64,000 nt of DNA from Aequorivita sp. CIP111184 (GCF_900489465.1 NZ_UEFQ01000020.1:62001-126000); one strand, 5' to 3'. Positions 36,200 through 46,200 are shown, counted from the first letter of the stretch. Made by a program: numbers and translations. The notes: generated by a model from the sequence alone, not told the origin.

Positions 36200-36523
36200 C
36201 TATTTCCTGGAGTTCGGCTTTTCCATAGTTGTTTTTCTTTTTTGAAATATACTTATAAGTAGCCCTATTGCCACTAACACATCCACAATATTCCAAAGCT
36301 CTCTACCAAGGGCTATTTTAACGAAAGGTTGGAATAATAATGCTAGAGCAGCGTAAATAATTTTTGCTGTATTGTTGTTTTCTTGGTTGGCCTGGTAGGC
36401 TATATATCCAAAGCCTATGAATGCCAAAAAGCGTACTAGCTGGTAATAGCCATAGGGCATATTTAGGAGGCAGAGGAAAAATAAGATTGCCAAGGCAATT
36501 TTTATAAGTTTAGTTATTGTCAT
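36200..36523 (-). CDS. DUF6804-like small membrane protein
   Basis: 107 aa with four hydrophobic segments and the family-like core LLNMPYGYYQLVRFLAFIGF, ALLFQPFVKIALGRELWN, VDVLVAIGLLIS. It starts at ATG 36523, overlapping the end of the EEP nuclease gene by 14 bases, so translation is coupled. An upstream extension in the same frame would sit wholly inside the nuclease gene and is rejected. The molecular role of the family is unknown. Confidence 0.8.
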   Translation of the reverse strand: MTITKLIKIALAILFFLCLLNMPYGYYQLVRFLAFIGFGYIAYQANQENNNTAKIIYAALALLFQPFVKIALGRELWNIVDVLVAIGLLISIFQKRKTTMEKPNSRK

Positions 36524-37466
36524 ATTCTTCAAATTTAAATTCCATAAAAACAGGCAAGTGATCGGAAAGCGCACGCGCCCACTCAAGTTCATGACAAGAG
36601 TCCACAATATCAACACTGCCCGATTGGAGAAGCTTAATGCTTGATGTAAAATATATATTGTCAATAGCGTGGTTTAAATATTCGCCATTTTTGCATTTCA
36701 TTTTTAAAGTAGTTGGGGTATTTTGAAGGGCGCTTTTAAAACCCTTATTATAAAAAGGCTTCCACACTTTATGATTTTCATCTAAGTTGAAATCGCCAGC
36801 AATTATAATTCGACTTGATTTTAATCGAGTCGGGTAATCTAGAAAATCAATAATTTCTTCTTCCGGTCTATCATTGTACTTTCGAGAATGGAAGTTAATC
36901 ACATAAAAAGGTTCTGATTGCCCTTCAATTTTAAAAGCAGCAATATAGGGTTCACGGTTGCATATATCTTCCAATTCTTTATCTAAATAGGCTCGATGGA
37001 TCAAACTCACCTTCGATGTTTTCCATAAAAAAGCATAGCGCTCACTTATATAAACTGAAGGACTCCTAGTAGGGTCGCTAATGCGGTAATCCCATTTAGA
37101 GCCCATACGGTTTAGTTCATCAGCAATTTTAGCTACAGCTTGGGCTCCTGCTGGATCTTTGGCTACTACTTCTTGTATTGCTACTATATCAAAATTTCTA
37201 AGGATGTTCGCAATCTCTTTTAGCTCCTCTGGGTTTTTTGTTCTTCCTAGATCCCGGATGTTCCAGGAGGCGAGGGTAGTGTTTTTATAGGTAAGAGGTT
37301 TTGTGTTGTTGAATGCAACGTTCTGTGATATTTGATTTATCGCAGATGTTTGTTCTGAATAACCTTTATCTGTCTTTGAATTACACGAAATAAAAACAAA
37401 AATTAAGAGCAGTGTGTGAAACACTGCTCTTGTGATTTTTGAAACGTCTTTTAACTTTTTTGTCAT
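36510..37466 (-). CDS. Endonuclease/exonuclease/phosphatase (EEP) family lipoprotein
   Basis: 318 aa. The N-terminal signal ends in a lipobox (FVFISC, Cys about residue 28), so the mature protein is a lipid-anchored exported enzyme. The EEP fold is clear from LASWNIRDLG (Asn), IVAIQEVV (catalytic Glu), YVINFHSRKY, IIAGDFNLDENH (Asp/Asn) and ALSDHLPVFMEF (the SDH motif). The family includes DNase I-like nucleases and phosphodiesterases. It lies 19 bases after the vWA lipoprotein gene and overlaps the DUF6804 gene. An exported DNase or phosphodiesterase linked to a vWA lipoprotein suggests an envelope function. The substrate is not known. Confidence 0.87.
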   Translation of the reverse strand: MTKKLKDVSKITRAVFHTLLLIFVFISCNSKTDKGYSEQTSAINQISQNVAFNNTKPLTYKNTTLASWNIRDLGRTKNPEELKEIANILRNFDIVAIQEVVAKDPAGAQAVAKIADELNRMGSKWDYRISDPTRSPSVYISERYAFLWKTSKVSLIHRAYLDKELEDICNREPYIAAFKIEGQSEPFYVINFHSRKYNDRPEEEIIDFLDYPTRLKSSRIIIAGDFNLDENHKVWKPFYNKGFKSALQNTPTTLKMKCKNGEYLNHAIDNIYFTSSIKLLQSGSVDIVDSCHELEWARALSDHLPVFMEFKFEEYDNN

Positions 37467-37485
37467 TAGTGTGAAAACAATAAAA

Positions 37486-38394
37486 TTATTTTAAAATGAA
37501 CTCTTTTATAATTTTATCCATATTTGATGGCAAACCGGCAGTTTTAATATCATACCGTCCCACTTTCATAGAATCAAACCAGTCACTCCAATATTTTCTG
37601 ATTACTTCTTCTTCATAAGGGTTTTTGGGGTCGGGGTTAATGCCGAGAACAAGTACTTCTAGGTTTTCAAGTCCAGTTGTAGCAGGAATAAAACCATATT
37701 CTTTTTCGTCTATTCTACTTTCCCAATCTTTGTCAGTCAATCTATAGCCTCTTATATCCTGAGGTGTTAAGTAAGAAGTTAAGTTTCCTTCCTTCATTTT
37801 AGTGTCTTTATGAAAGATGTAGCCGTCTGTTAAAATGACTAAAATATTTCTATAATTCTCTTCAATGCAAAAATCCTTCACTTTTGTTTTGAAAAACTTC
37901 CATGTATCCGAACCTACATACTTATCATCCTTAATAGCAAGATTATAAATTTCTAATGGTTTTGTAGCATAGGTGTTTTTTATTTTATCTAATAGTTCTA
38001 ATGAAGCATTATCACGTGTTATGGAATATCGAAGATCGTTAGAAATAGAATTAATGTTTTGATTTTGGGGTTCAGGATCAAAAAACACTTGCATCTTGTC
38101 ATTCATCTGCCGTACTTTTTTAGTCCTTAAATGTGTATCAAATGCCTCAGAAACAGATTTTATGTATGCAACATCCCTCAAATAATATTGCATTGATTCA
38201 TTTGGATATTTTTTAGGATCTATTCTGTCTGACAAATCTAAAAGGAAACTAATATTTAAATTATTACTGTCTTCAGGCTTGGTAACCAAGTCCATCACTT
38301 CTACTTCTTTTTGATCTTCTTTTTTTTCATCTGCACAAGACAGCAATACGACCATTGTTAAAAAGCTTAAAATAATAGTATATGTGTTTTTCAT
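37486..38394 (-). CDS. vWA-like lipoprotein
   Basis: 302 aa. The signal peptide has a lipobox (VVLLSC, Cys about 20) and an acidic linker follows. The core looks like a von Willebrand factor A domain: ISFLLDLSDRI (MIDAS DxSxx, with R instead of the second Ser), then ILVILTDGYIF (the TDG loop) and LEVLVLGINP. Such domains bind a divalent ion and protein ligands. It follows the coiled-coil membrane protein gene by four bases and precedes the EEP lipoprotein by 19, so all three are co-transcribed. It is perhaps a ligand-binding subunit of an envelope complex; this is inference. Confidence 0.75.
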   Translation of the reverse strand: MKNTYTIILSFLTMVVLLSCADEKKEDQKEVEVMDLVTKPEDSNNLNISFLLDLSDRIDPKKYPNESMQYYLRDVAYIKSVSEAFDTHLRTKKVRQMNDKMQVFFDPEPQNQNINSISNDLRYSITRDNASLELLDKIKNTYATKPLEIYNLAIKDDKYVGSDTWKFFKTKVKDFCIEENYRNILVILTDGYIFHKDTKMKEGNLTSYLTPQDIRGYRLTDKDWESRIDEKEYGFIPATTGLENLEVLVLGINPDPKNPYEEEVIRKYWSDWFDSMKVGRYDIKTAGLPSNMDKIIKEFILK

Positions 38395-38398
38395 TGTT

Positions 38399-39661
38399 TT
38401 AATTTTTTTCGAATATTATATTTTGAAAATCTATATTATTCAGATTTAAAACTTCAAGATGTGTTTTTGCTACTTCCTCACATTTAACATGCAAATCATC
38501 TAATTGTTTAATAGGAAATTTAAGTTCGGAATTAATAGCTTGATACCAACCTTCCACATATTGATAGTGATAATGAAGGTATTCTTTTACTGGAAAAATA
38601 AAGCCATCGATTTTAGATTGAAGTTCTGAAATAACGCCGTTAATCTGTGAAATATCTTTTTTGATTTCCTCAATTTGCGTTGTCAATTCGTTCTTTTTAT
38701 TCTCTATGTTTTTAATTTCTTCACGTTGACCTCTGATAAAGGCTTTTATTTTATCAACATTTTCATGCTCCTTCATTACAAAATCAAAGACTAAACCCCA
38801 TATAACATAGACAATAAATCCCGCAAATATTATCCCCCAGAAATTAACGCTCTGTACTGCATCTGTGGGTGTGAATTTTTCTCCAAGTACGGCATCAAAC
38901 AAGAAAATTTTCTTTTCAATAAGATAGGCGAGAATTAGGTCAAATGTGAAGGTCAAAATAAATAAGAAAGTAAGCTTCACAAAAGCACGCCATCCTTTTG
39001 ATTTTTGAAACATGTGAACCAAATACCCAAGGCCCATAAAAACAAAGGGGATAGTCCCCACAAAAACTGCTTCTAGCCAACCATCTTCTATGGCCTTACC
39101 AAGTGCATTGGAGTCAAAAATGGCAGCAGTTAAACTTCCTGTTTCAAAATCTTTGAAAAAACCTGAATAGGAAGCAGATATATAGAACACAAAAAGATAA
39201 ATTGTTATGGGTAGCAAAAGAAAAAGTCCAATATAAAATTGTGCCTTAGGGCGTTTATCGGAATCAATACCATATTTATCCGGATGTTGTTTCACGTCTA
39301 CAATTTCAAATTTATGTTTATCAAGATCCTTATCTAAATTATCCTTTGAATCTTCATATATTGAAAGTGCTGTTTCCCTCTTTTTAAGTTCCGTTCTCTG
39401 TTTTTCTTGAGCTTCAATATAAGGTTGTTTTAATAGTCGTTGTTCATTCAGTTGTTTTCTACACAACTCTTCAAAACTGCTAAAAAGATTATGCAGGGCT
39501 ACTCTAAAGGTCGTTGGGTTCCCACTAGCTTTGGCAGACGCTCCATAGCCGTTCTGATAATATGTAATTCTAACCTGTTCCCGAGCTTCTTGAGTTTCAT
39601 CTTCGATTGGTTTCGTCGCTACTTTAGTTTTGAGCTTGAATAAATTATTAATTGCAGCCAT
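38399..39661 (-). CDS. Coiled-coil membrane protein of the TerB-vWA operon
   Basis: 420 aa. An N-terminal cytoplasmic helical part (about 60-140, EELCRKQLNEQRLLKQPYIE, then EKQRTELKKRE) precedes about five hydrophobic segments (140-300: FYIGLFLLLPITIYLFVFYI, VFVGTIPFVFMGLGYLV, LTFLFILTFTFDLILAYLI, FWGIIFAGFIVYVIWGLVFDFV). A C-terminal coiled coil follows (about 305-385, KNIENKKNELTTQIEEIKKD). It resembles membrane scaffold proteins but no family is recognised. Two bases separate it from the TerB-like gene upstream and four from the vWA gene downstream. Confidence 0.75.
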   Translation of the reverse strand: MAAINNLFKLKTKVATKPIEDETQEAREQVRITYYQNGYGASAKASGNPTTFRVALHNLFSSFEELCRKQLNEQRLLKQPYIEAQEKQRTELKKRETALSIYEDSKDNLDKDLDKHKFEIVDVKQHPDKYGIDSDKRPKAQFYIGLFLLLPITIYLFVFYISASYSGFFKDFETGSLTAAIFDSNALGKAIEDGWLEAVFVGTIPFVFMGLGYLVHMFQKSKGWRAFVKLTFLFILTFTFDLILAYLIEKKIFLFDAVLGEKFTPTDAVQSVNFWGIIFAGFIVYVIWGLVFDFVMKEHENVDKIKAFIRGQREEIKNIENKKNELTTQIEEIKKDISQINGVISELQSKIDGFIFPVKEYLHYHYQYVEGWYQAINSELKFPIKQLDDLHVKCEEVAKTHLEVLNLNNIDFQNIIFEKN

Positions 39662-39663
39662 AA

Positions 39664-40056
39664 TTATGAATTTATATTTTTAATAATTTCTTCTTTGGGT
39701 AATTCCTTCTTAGCACTGTCTAATAAATAATCTGCCAACTCAGTGATGTTCTCTTCTAAAAACTCAAATTTTCTGCAATATTTTTTCAAGGTTATATATT
39801 CATCTTCAGTTATTTTTTTATCAGCCCAAATCATAACTGCTAGGTCATATAAATATTCAACCCTTTTTTCCAGAGAATCAGGAATTGAGGAATCATGTGA
39901 AGGGTTTAATAAAATATCATTCAATTGCTCTTTAGAAAGGCCGCGTTCTTCAGCAAACCTATAGAGCATTTGCATTTCTAAAACATCAAAATTATCATCA
40001 GAAAAAGCAATTTGATATAAGCGTAGAAAATGACTTTTTAATTCGATTGTTATCAT
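39664..40056 (-). CDS. TerB-like domain protein
   Basis: 130 aa, all-helical. The arrangement LRLYQIAFSDDNFDVLEMQML...RFAEERGLSKEQL and, in the second half, LYDLAVMIWADKKITEDEYI...LKKYCRKF shows the two related helical halves with acidic residues (D after A/S, E in the next helix) of the TerB/tellurite-resistance-B fold. TerB-like proteins often sit in gene groups with vWA and membrane proteins and are thought to bind metal ions or link complexes to the membrane. The stop is two bases before the coiled-coil gene. The assignment is based on pattern only. Confidence 0.65.
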   Translation of the reverse strand: MITIELKSHFLRLYQIAFSDDNFDVLEMQMLYRFAEERGLSKEQLNDILLNPSHDSSIPDSLEKRVEYLYDLAVMIWADKKITEDEYITLKKYCRKFEFLEENITELADYLLDSAKKELPKEEIIKNINS

Positions 40057-40145
40057 ATTAATTTAGATTGGTTAGTTTTAATTTAAAATAATAGTTGCCT
40101 TTAAGGCAGTGCCATAGGGGCATGCTAAAGTTTGTTTACAAAGGC

Positions 40146-40376
40146 TTAAAGCTTATTCCAAGAATGATAAGTAGCCTGCGGGCACCCAGAAGTTGAAGGT
40201 GTTGATTTAGTTTGCACTACCGTTCCACACTTTTTACAACTGTAATTTGTATCTCCAACATCGCCTAATTTTGTCCAACTGTGATATGTTTTTACAGAGC
40301 ATCCCGAAGTGCTAGGAGTTGAATCTTTTTTAATTGCAATTGCACAATTTTTACACTGAAACCATTTTAGAGCCAT
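40146..40376 (-). CDS. Tandem zinc-ribbon-like small protein
   Basis: 76 aa made of two near-identical halves, each with CxxC, STPSTSGC, then YHSW: FQCKNC...STPSTSGCSVKTYHSWTK and YSCKKCGTVV...STPSTSGCPQATYHSWNK. Each half provides three Cys and one His, enough for one zinc or iron site. It begins the minus-strand operon, 90 bases before the TerB-like gene. Upstream are a -7 element (40432-40439) and a perfect palindrome (40460-40477). No named family is recognised. Confidence 0.7.
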   Translation of the reverse strand: MALKWFQCKNCAIAIKKDSTPSTSGCSVKTYHSWTKLGDVGDTNYSCKKCGTVVQTKSTPSTSGCPQATYHSWNKL

Positions 40377-40431
40377 ATAGATAATATTATATAATTGCCT
40401 ACTCTTTTGGTTTTCGGCTTCCCCAACAAAA

Positions 40432-40439
40432 CAAATCTA
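40432..40439 (-). promoter_or_regulatory. -7 promoter element of the TerB-vWA operon
   Basis: Minus strand reads TAGATTTG, a full match to TAnnTTTG; predicted start of transcription about 40425. The place of the -33 element is taken by the palindrome, 20 bases upstream. Confidence 0.65.
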
Positions 40440-40459
40440 AAATATCCTGTAATATGTAT

Positions 40460-40477
40460 TTTACGGAAAACCGTAAA
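40460..40477. promoter_or_regulatory. Perfect palindrome TTTACGG-N4-CCGTAAA at the -33 position
   Basis: An 18-base exact inverted repeat, 20 bases upstream of the -7 element of the operon. It is a likely binding site of a dimeric regulator, perhaps of LuxR/NarL type. CCCGTAAA half-sites also appear at about 40597 and 40828 in the same intergenic region. Confidence 0.6.
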
Positions 40478-40966
40478 GCACCAAACTTTCCCTAAAACGG
40501 AATCATCCACCCCAATAGATAAGCGTAGTATTAAAATTGAAATCGAAAAATAAATTGACACGAAAAAGAAATAGAAGTTTTGGACTAGGCTGATCCCGTA
40601 AAGTTATTTTGAGTTGATTGTATTTCTCTTTATGAATAAGGTTATCAAAATTCTAACTGTAAGACTCACATCAATAATATTCAAAAGGTCCTGCTTGGAG
40701 CATTTTAAAAAGGGTTTAAAAAGCAAGTCAAGGGCGGCGTCAATGATTGTATTAAATACTACTTAAACGAATTCGTGAAGTTCCGTTTACTCTTAAAATA
40801 ATTTATTTTGGGTGTTAATGAGGTTTCCCGTAAAATAGGTAGGTTTTGGCTTTTTATATTTGGCGGTATAACATTTTTTGAATTAATCTAAGTGGAGACC
40901 AGTAACCACAAAAACGGGGCGGTACTGAAAAGCCTTATGAGTAAGAAAAAACTAAATTAAACAAAT
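40478..40966. other. Intergenic region between divergent genes
   Basis: Nearly 490 bases between the operon promoter and the TM2 gene. Beyond CCCGTAAA words (about 40597 and 40828) and AT-rich stretches, no supported gene was found. Confidence 0.45.
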
Positions 40967-41335
40967 ATGAAATCTACGACTACAGCTTATTTATTATGGT
41001 TCTTTTTGGGAATCCTAGGCGCCCACAAGTTTTATCTTGGCAAGACTGGAATGGGGATACTCTATCTTTTCACTTTCGGTATTTTTGGAATAGGCTGGCT
41101 TATTGATCTATTTACCCTTGGCAGCCAAGTTAACACCTATAATGCGCTATTTGGAAAACAATTTGGAAATTCAAATAATACCAATACTAATAATATCGTT
41201 GTCAATGTGCCAGGACATAGTGCTACTAACCCACCTAGTATTTTAGAACAACTTCAAAGACTTCATGAATTAAAAGAAAAAGGAATCCTTACTGATGATG
41301 AATATTTGTCTCAAAAAACGAAGGTCTTAAGTTAA
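40967..41335 (+). CDS. TM2 domain protein with C-terminal SHOCT motif
   Basis: 122 aa. Residues 5-60 form a TM2 domain: [20 protein letters not shown] then [20 protein letters not shown], a pair of membrane helices with a conserved loop. An Asn-rich linker follows (about 68-88). The end (about 90-122, [20 protein letters not shown] then [10 protein letters not shown]) is a SHOCT-type helical hairpin. The role of such proteins is not settled. The neighbours are the divergent TerB-vWA operon and a membrane EEP protein. Confidence 0.85.
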   Translation: MKSTTTAYLLWFFLGILGAHKFYLGKTGMGILYLFTFGIFGIGWLIDLFTLGSQVNTYNALFGKQFGNSNNTNTNNIVVNVPGHSATNPPSILEQLQRLHELKEKGILTDDEYLSQKTKVLS

Positions 41336-41467
41336 ATAAATATGCCTATTTCACTAGGACTGAATTTATATCCCTAGCGAAGCGCTCTTGTTTTTTTATA
41401 TGTTCAAAACGACAGAAAATCCACTAAAGATTTTTAATATATTTCGATTTGGAGATTAGATCGATAC

Positions 41468-41523
41468 CCCCCAATTAATTGAAAACCCTATTCTTAGGAG
41501 ATAGATTATTGGGGGTTTTTTTT
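41468..41523 (+). terminator. Terminator-like hairpin after the TM2 gene
   Basis: CCCCCAAT and ATTGGGGG pair across a 32-base loop that can itself partly fold, and eight T follow at 41516-41523. Confidence 0.7.
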
Positions 41524-41640
41524 GAGTCAATTAAAAATAATAATTGGAAGGGTGAAAACCAAATATAACAAAACCCTAAAACACTGCACTATTTAAAATG
41601 GTTTTCTCGATAAAAGGAGTGACGAGCGACGATCATGAGG

Positions 41641-41690
41641 TCTCGACCTTTCGACTCTGCTCGAGACAGGCCCGCGCTCGACCTGACATT
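41641..41690. repeat. REP-like dispersed element (copy with CGCGCTCGACCTGACATT)
   Basis: Contains TCTCGACC, TTCGACTCTGCTCGAGACAGG and GCGCTCGACCTGACATT. The last 17-base word is repeated exactly at 47215-47231. It lies in non-coding DNA. Confidence 0.55.
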
Positions 41691-41948
41691 CGAACGAAGA
41701 AGTATAAGGGTTAAACAAGTGTCGCGCTATCAGGGATTCTAAGAGATTGAAATCTTACGCTATGCTTTTCAGGGCTCGATTTGAGTCAGTTTGTATTAAA
41801 ATTTATATTTTTAGCTACTCGATATAATTGGAGTATATAATCCTGAATATCACATTTCCACGGTTCGGGGCAGGTTGACCAGTCCAAGGCAATGATTGCA
41901 TACCATACACTAACTAATGAATTTAATCTACTTACTTAATTTCAGCGA
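41691..41948. other. Intergenic region upstream of the membrane EEP gene
   Basis: No open frame supported. The space from 41336 holds the terminator and the REP-like element; the rest is unassigned. Confidence 0.45.
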
Positions 41949-42944
41949 ATGAAAAAACTGCGAAAGATTTTATATTGGCTGTTGTATTTAATTGCAGTGC
42001 TACTAGCTGCAGCCACCATACTTTCAATATTCAGAAATTCTGAAATTCGCTATCTGAAGATGCTGGACTTTCCGCGCATTCAGCTATTTGTATTTTCATT
42101 TATTAGCCTTCTAGTTTTAGTACTAATAACAAAAAAATGGCAATGGTATACTTATTTGGTAAGCTTTGCTCTTCTGTGTGGCTTGGCAATAAATGGAGCT
42201 TTCATAATCAATTATACTACTTTAGTTCCTGTAGAAGTACCAACTGCAACAGATTTAAAAGCTGCTGATGTTCAATTCAGTCTTTTAGTGAGCAATGTGA
42301 AAATGTCTAATAAAAATGCTCAACCCTTAATCGATTTGATTGCGGAAAAAAAGCCGGATTTGGTGCTTGCAATGGAAGTTAACGAATGGTGGGATGAAGA
42401 ACTGAGTGTTATAAATAAAGAATATCCCTATTCCCAACACACTATTAATGAGGTTACCTATGGTATGGTTCTGTATAGTAAATTGCCCTTAAATAACGTG
42501 GAAGTTGCTTATTTAAATAATAAAAATGTGCCTTCTTTTGAATGTGTTGTAACACTCAGCAATGGGAAGGATATCAATTTCCATTGCATGCATCCTGTTC
42601 CTCCAACCCACTTTGAGGATTTACCGGATAACAAAGGCCAAAAAGAAACAGCCCTTCAAAAATTGGGGAAAATAGTGAACGATAGTAAGATTCCTTCCGT
42701 TGTGGCTGGAGATTTAAATGATGTGGTATGGTCTTATGTAAATGATTTGACGAATACACAAAATATACTTTACGATTTGAGAGTGGGTAGAGGTTTTTAT
42801 AATACCTACAATGCAGAAAACCTTTTAATGAAATGGCCTTTGGACCACGTTTTTGTAACCAAGGAATTCAGATTGAAAAAATTGGAACGTTTACCAAAAA
42901 TAGGTTCCGACCATTATCCTATATATGTTGAATTGGTATTGTAA
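41949..42944 (+). CDS. Membrane-anchored EEP family protein
   Basis: 331 aa: three hydrophobic N-terminal segments (about 8-27, 45-62, 68-88) followed by an exported EEP domain (about 105-331). Motifs are LLVSNVKMSN (Asn), LVLAMEVNEWW (catalytic Glu), FHCMHPVPP, VVAGDLNDVVW (Asp/Asn) and GSDHYPIYVEL (SDH). The usual start of the fold 'xSxNV' is present. Related proteins are often annotated as endonuclease/exonuclease/phosphatase family. It is monocistronic. It lies on the opposite strand from, and 5.5 kb from, the EEP lipoprotein of the TerB operon. Confidence 0.87.
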   Translation: MKKLRKILYWLLYLIAVLLAAATILSIFRNSEIRYLKMLDFPRIQLFVFSFISLLVLVLITKKWQWYTYLVSFALLCGLAINGAFIINYTTLVPVEVPTATDLKAADVQFSLLVSNVKMSNKNAQPLIDLIAEKKPDLVLAMEVNEWWDEELSVINKEYPYSQHTINEVTYGMVLYSKLPLNNVEVAYLNNKNVPSFECVVTLSNGKDINFHCMHPVPPTHFEDLPDNKGQKETALQKLGKIVNDSKIPSVVAGDLNDVVWSYVNDLTNTQNILYDLRVGRGFYNTYNAENLLMKWPLDHVFVTKEFRLKKLERLPKIGSDHYPIYVELVL

Positions 42945-43200
42945 GCTAGAAAAATAAAAAAATCACACTACATGATGACGGTTATAATTGTAATTATAGT
43001 TTCTGGAGCAAATCCTAAAAAACCATCCAATTATAATTATTTACTTAATAAAACGAAGTGACAAACTTGAATTGATGGATTAGTAGTTAGTGAAAGCATA
43101 CTTGAATATTTTTATCCCTCAATTTATAAAAGACAATCTACCCACAGTACTTTAAAAACTAGTCCTTTGAATTAATGCTAAACTCAGTCATTAATTATTA

Positions 43201-43208
43201 TATATTTG
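43201..43208 (+). promoter_or_regulatory. -7 promoter element of the 1005-aa T9SS protein gene
   Basis: TATATTTG matches TAnnTTTG, 17 bases before the chosen ATG at 43226, and argues against the in-frame ATG at 43175. Confidence 0.5.
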
Positions 43209-43225
43209 CCGCAAGTTTCAAAATC

Positions 43226-46200
43226 ATGAAGAAAAATCTTACTTTTTTATTATTGATCTATGCAGTTATGTGTGGAAGTGCAACTCAGGGGCAACAATTG
43301 CTCGAAACCCATAAAATAGTTGCCAATACCAGAGGCGAAAGTGATTTTTTTGGCTCTAGAGTTATATTAAAAAACAATACAATGTTCGTAGGAGCCTTTA
43401 AGGAAGACCACGATGCTAATGAGCAGAGCTATAAATGGAATGCGGGTAGCGCCTATATTTTTGGATTTAACGGTACTGAATGGACACAGAGACAAAAATT
43501 GGTAGCCAGTGATAGATTTGATTTGGCCGAATTCGGAAGGGAACTTGAGCTAGATGCCAATACCCTTATGGTAAGTGCCCCAAGATCTAATAATGGTTCC
43601 ATTTATGAAACGGGTTCTGTATATATGTTCAATAAAACAACTGCAGGAAATTGGATCCAATCCCAAAAAATCACAGCTCCCTTGCAAACGGCTAATGCGC
43701 ATTTTGGTGAAAAGATTGCCTTAAAAGGAAATGTTTTTGCTGCAGCTTCAAGCCTTAAAAACGTCAATGTTTATAGCTTAGACGTTCCTAGCAATCAATG
43801 GCTCTTCCAGCAGGAACTAACCACTTCTGATGGGGGCACACGCTCTTCCTCCATTGATACTGATGGTAATATAATTGTTCTTGGTAATTACATTTTTAAT
43901 GAAGGAAATGTTCCAAATTCCGGAGCGGTATATCTGTATAAAAAAGATGCTTCCAATAATTGGACTGAATTCCAAAAAATTGTAGCTCCCACTCCCATCG
44001 AAGATGACAATTTTGGCAGAAACGTCTATATCTATGACGATTTCCTTTTTATAACTGCATTAGATGCAGATAAGGTGTATGTATATAAATATAATACTGC
44101 CACCGCCCTATATGAAGCAACCCAAACATTAGTTGGTGCTCTTTTCTTTGGAACCTCCATGCAGGCGGAAAATAATATGCTGGCTATCGGATCCTATGGG
44201 GCTAATGCAATTATAGGGGGACAAAGCATAGGCCAAGCAGGTGCTATTTATGTATATGAACTCGATTCCAATATGGAATGGCAGTTACTGCAGAAACTCA
44301 ATCATCACGATCCCCATGCTTACGATGCGCTCGGGGTTGGGCTTAGCCTTAGCAACCAAAGAATAGTTGCCGGGGCTTATTATCAGGATACCGATAGCAA
44401 TGACAACAACCCTATAGATAAAGCAGGTGCTACCTATATGTTCCAACTGCAGGCACCAAATCCTGTTATAGCCTATCCCCCTGAAAACCTCAACCTTTGC
44501 GATACCAACGCTCCATTCAATGGAACGGAGGAATTTGACCTTACGCTAAATAATCCCTACATTATAGATAACCAAACCGATGTTTTGGTGTCCTATTATC
44601 AAAGCCAGGTTGATGCAGAAAATGCCACCAACGCTATTGGCAACCCTCAGTCTTATATCAATACTTCAAACCCACAACAAATTTATGGCCGATTGGAAAG
44701 CACGGTAAATGGAAGCTTTGCCATTACTAATTTCAGTATTTCAGTAAATGGGACCGTAACAATACCTACTAACTTGCAACCAATCGTCAACTGCCATACG
44801 GACGGAGGCACCGTCTTTAATCTTACCTTAAGAGCTGGCGATATTTACGGATCCCAGCCCCCATCAGATTATTCCTTGAACTATTTTGAGGCCTTGGCAG
44901 ATGCACAAAGTAATAATTCGCCAATTGCCGATCCCTCCCTCTACGTTATTATGGGAAGTAATCAAACTATTTATGTACGCCTACAAAACAATGCATCGGG
45001 ATGCTTCAGTACAGGTTCGTTTGAATTGGAAGCCCTTCCATTACCAGATTATACCGCTTCCATAAACGATTTTGAGATATGTGAAATATATTTTGATGGT
45101 ATTGCCACCTTTGACCTGACTAATAAAATTCCAGAAATCCTCAACGGACAGGATCCTATACTATATGAGGTAAGTTTCTATGAAACAGCCGCAGATGCCG
45201 AAATGAAAACGAATGAAATAATCCTACCCAACAATTATCAAAATACTTTAAACCCACAAACAATTTACACCGGTATCGAGAACATCCAAACAGGTTGCTA
45301 CGCAGGGGGAATACAGTCCTTCAATCTGTTAGTACAGGGCGTTGAACTGGCTCAGCAGCCCAATAACATTTATTTAAACGAAGGTGATGGCGATGGAATA
45401 GCAATCTTTGATCTTACAGTGAATGAATCTATGATGCTCGGTGCCCAAAACCCATCGAATTTTTCCATTTCGTATTTTGAAAATTTGATTAATGCTACCG
45501 AAAATATGAATGCGATAAGTACTCCCACTGCTTATACAAATCTATCCAACCCACAGGCCATCTTTATAAGAATAGAAAATCTATCAACTAGCTGTTTTAC
45601 ACTAGCCGATTTTGAAATTGAAACTGATGAAACGGGAATTCCGTTAGACAGTGATAATGATGGCATACCCGATGTGGATGAGGATGTAAACGGAAACGGC
45701 AATCTAGAAGATGATGATACCGATGGGGATGGAATACCTAACTACCTTGATGACGATGATGATGGCGATACCGTGCCAACTGCCATTGAGATAGAAGGAA
45801 TTGGTGCAGGGATAATTGCTATAGATACGGATGGGGACAGTATACAGAATTATTTGGATAATGACGACGATGGTGATGGAGTGCTCACAAAAAACGAGGA
45901 TTACAATAATAACGGCACCCCATTGGATGACGATATTAATACCAATAATATCCCCGACTTTCTGGATCCCGAAATCGCTCTTGGTAAAGAAAATTTTAAC
46001 AAAGCTGCAATAACTATTTATCCTAATCCAGTAACGGAGGTGGTTAAGATAAAATCCAAAGCCTTTTATACAACCATTTCCTTAAGCCTTTATTCGCTGG
46101 AAGGAAAACTGATGATTCTCAAGAACCTACAGCCAAAAAATAATCTTATTGAATTGAGCATGGCAGCAATTCCAAAGGGGATTTATCTTTTGATTATTAC

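Noticed and set aside
40367-40561. A 64-codon frame upstream of the zinc-ribbon gene on the minus strand
   Set aside because: It spans the palindrome and -7 element and has no protein features.
41468-41480. A third small-RNA unit based on the word AATTAATTGGGG
   Set aside because: Only the word is shared; the -33/-7 parts and terminator of the 5.8-6.1 kb units are absent, and on the plus strand it is part of a terminator.
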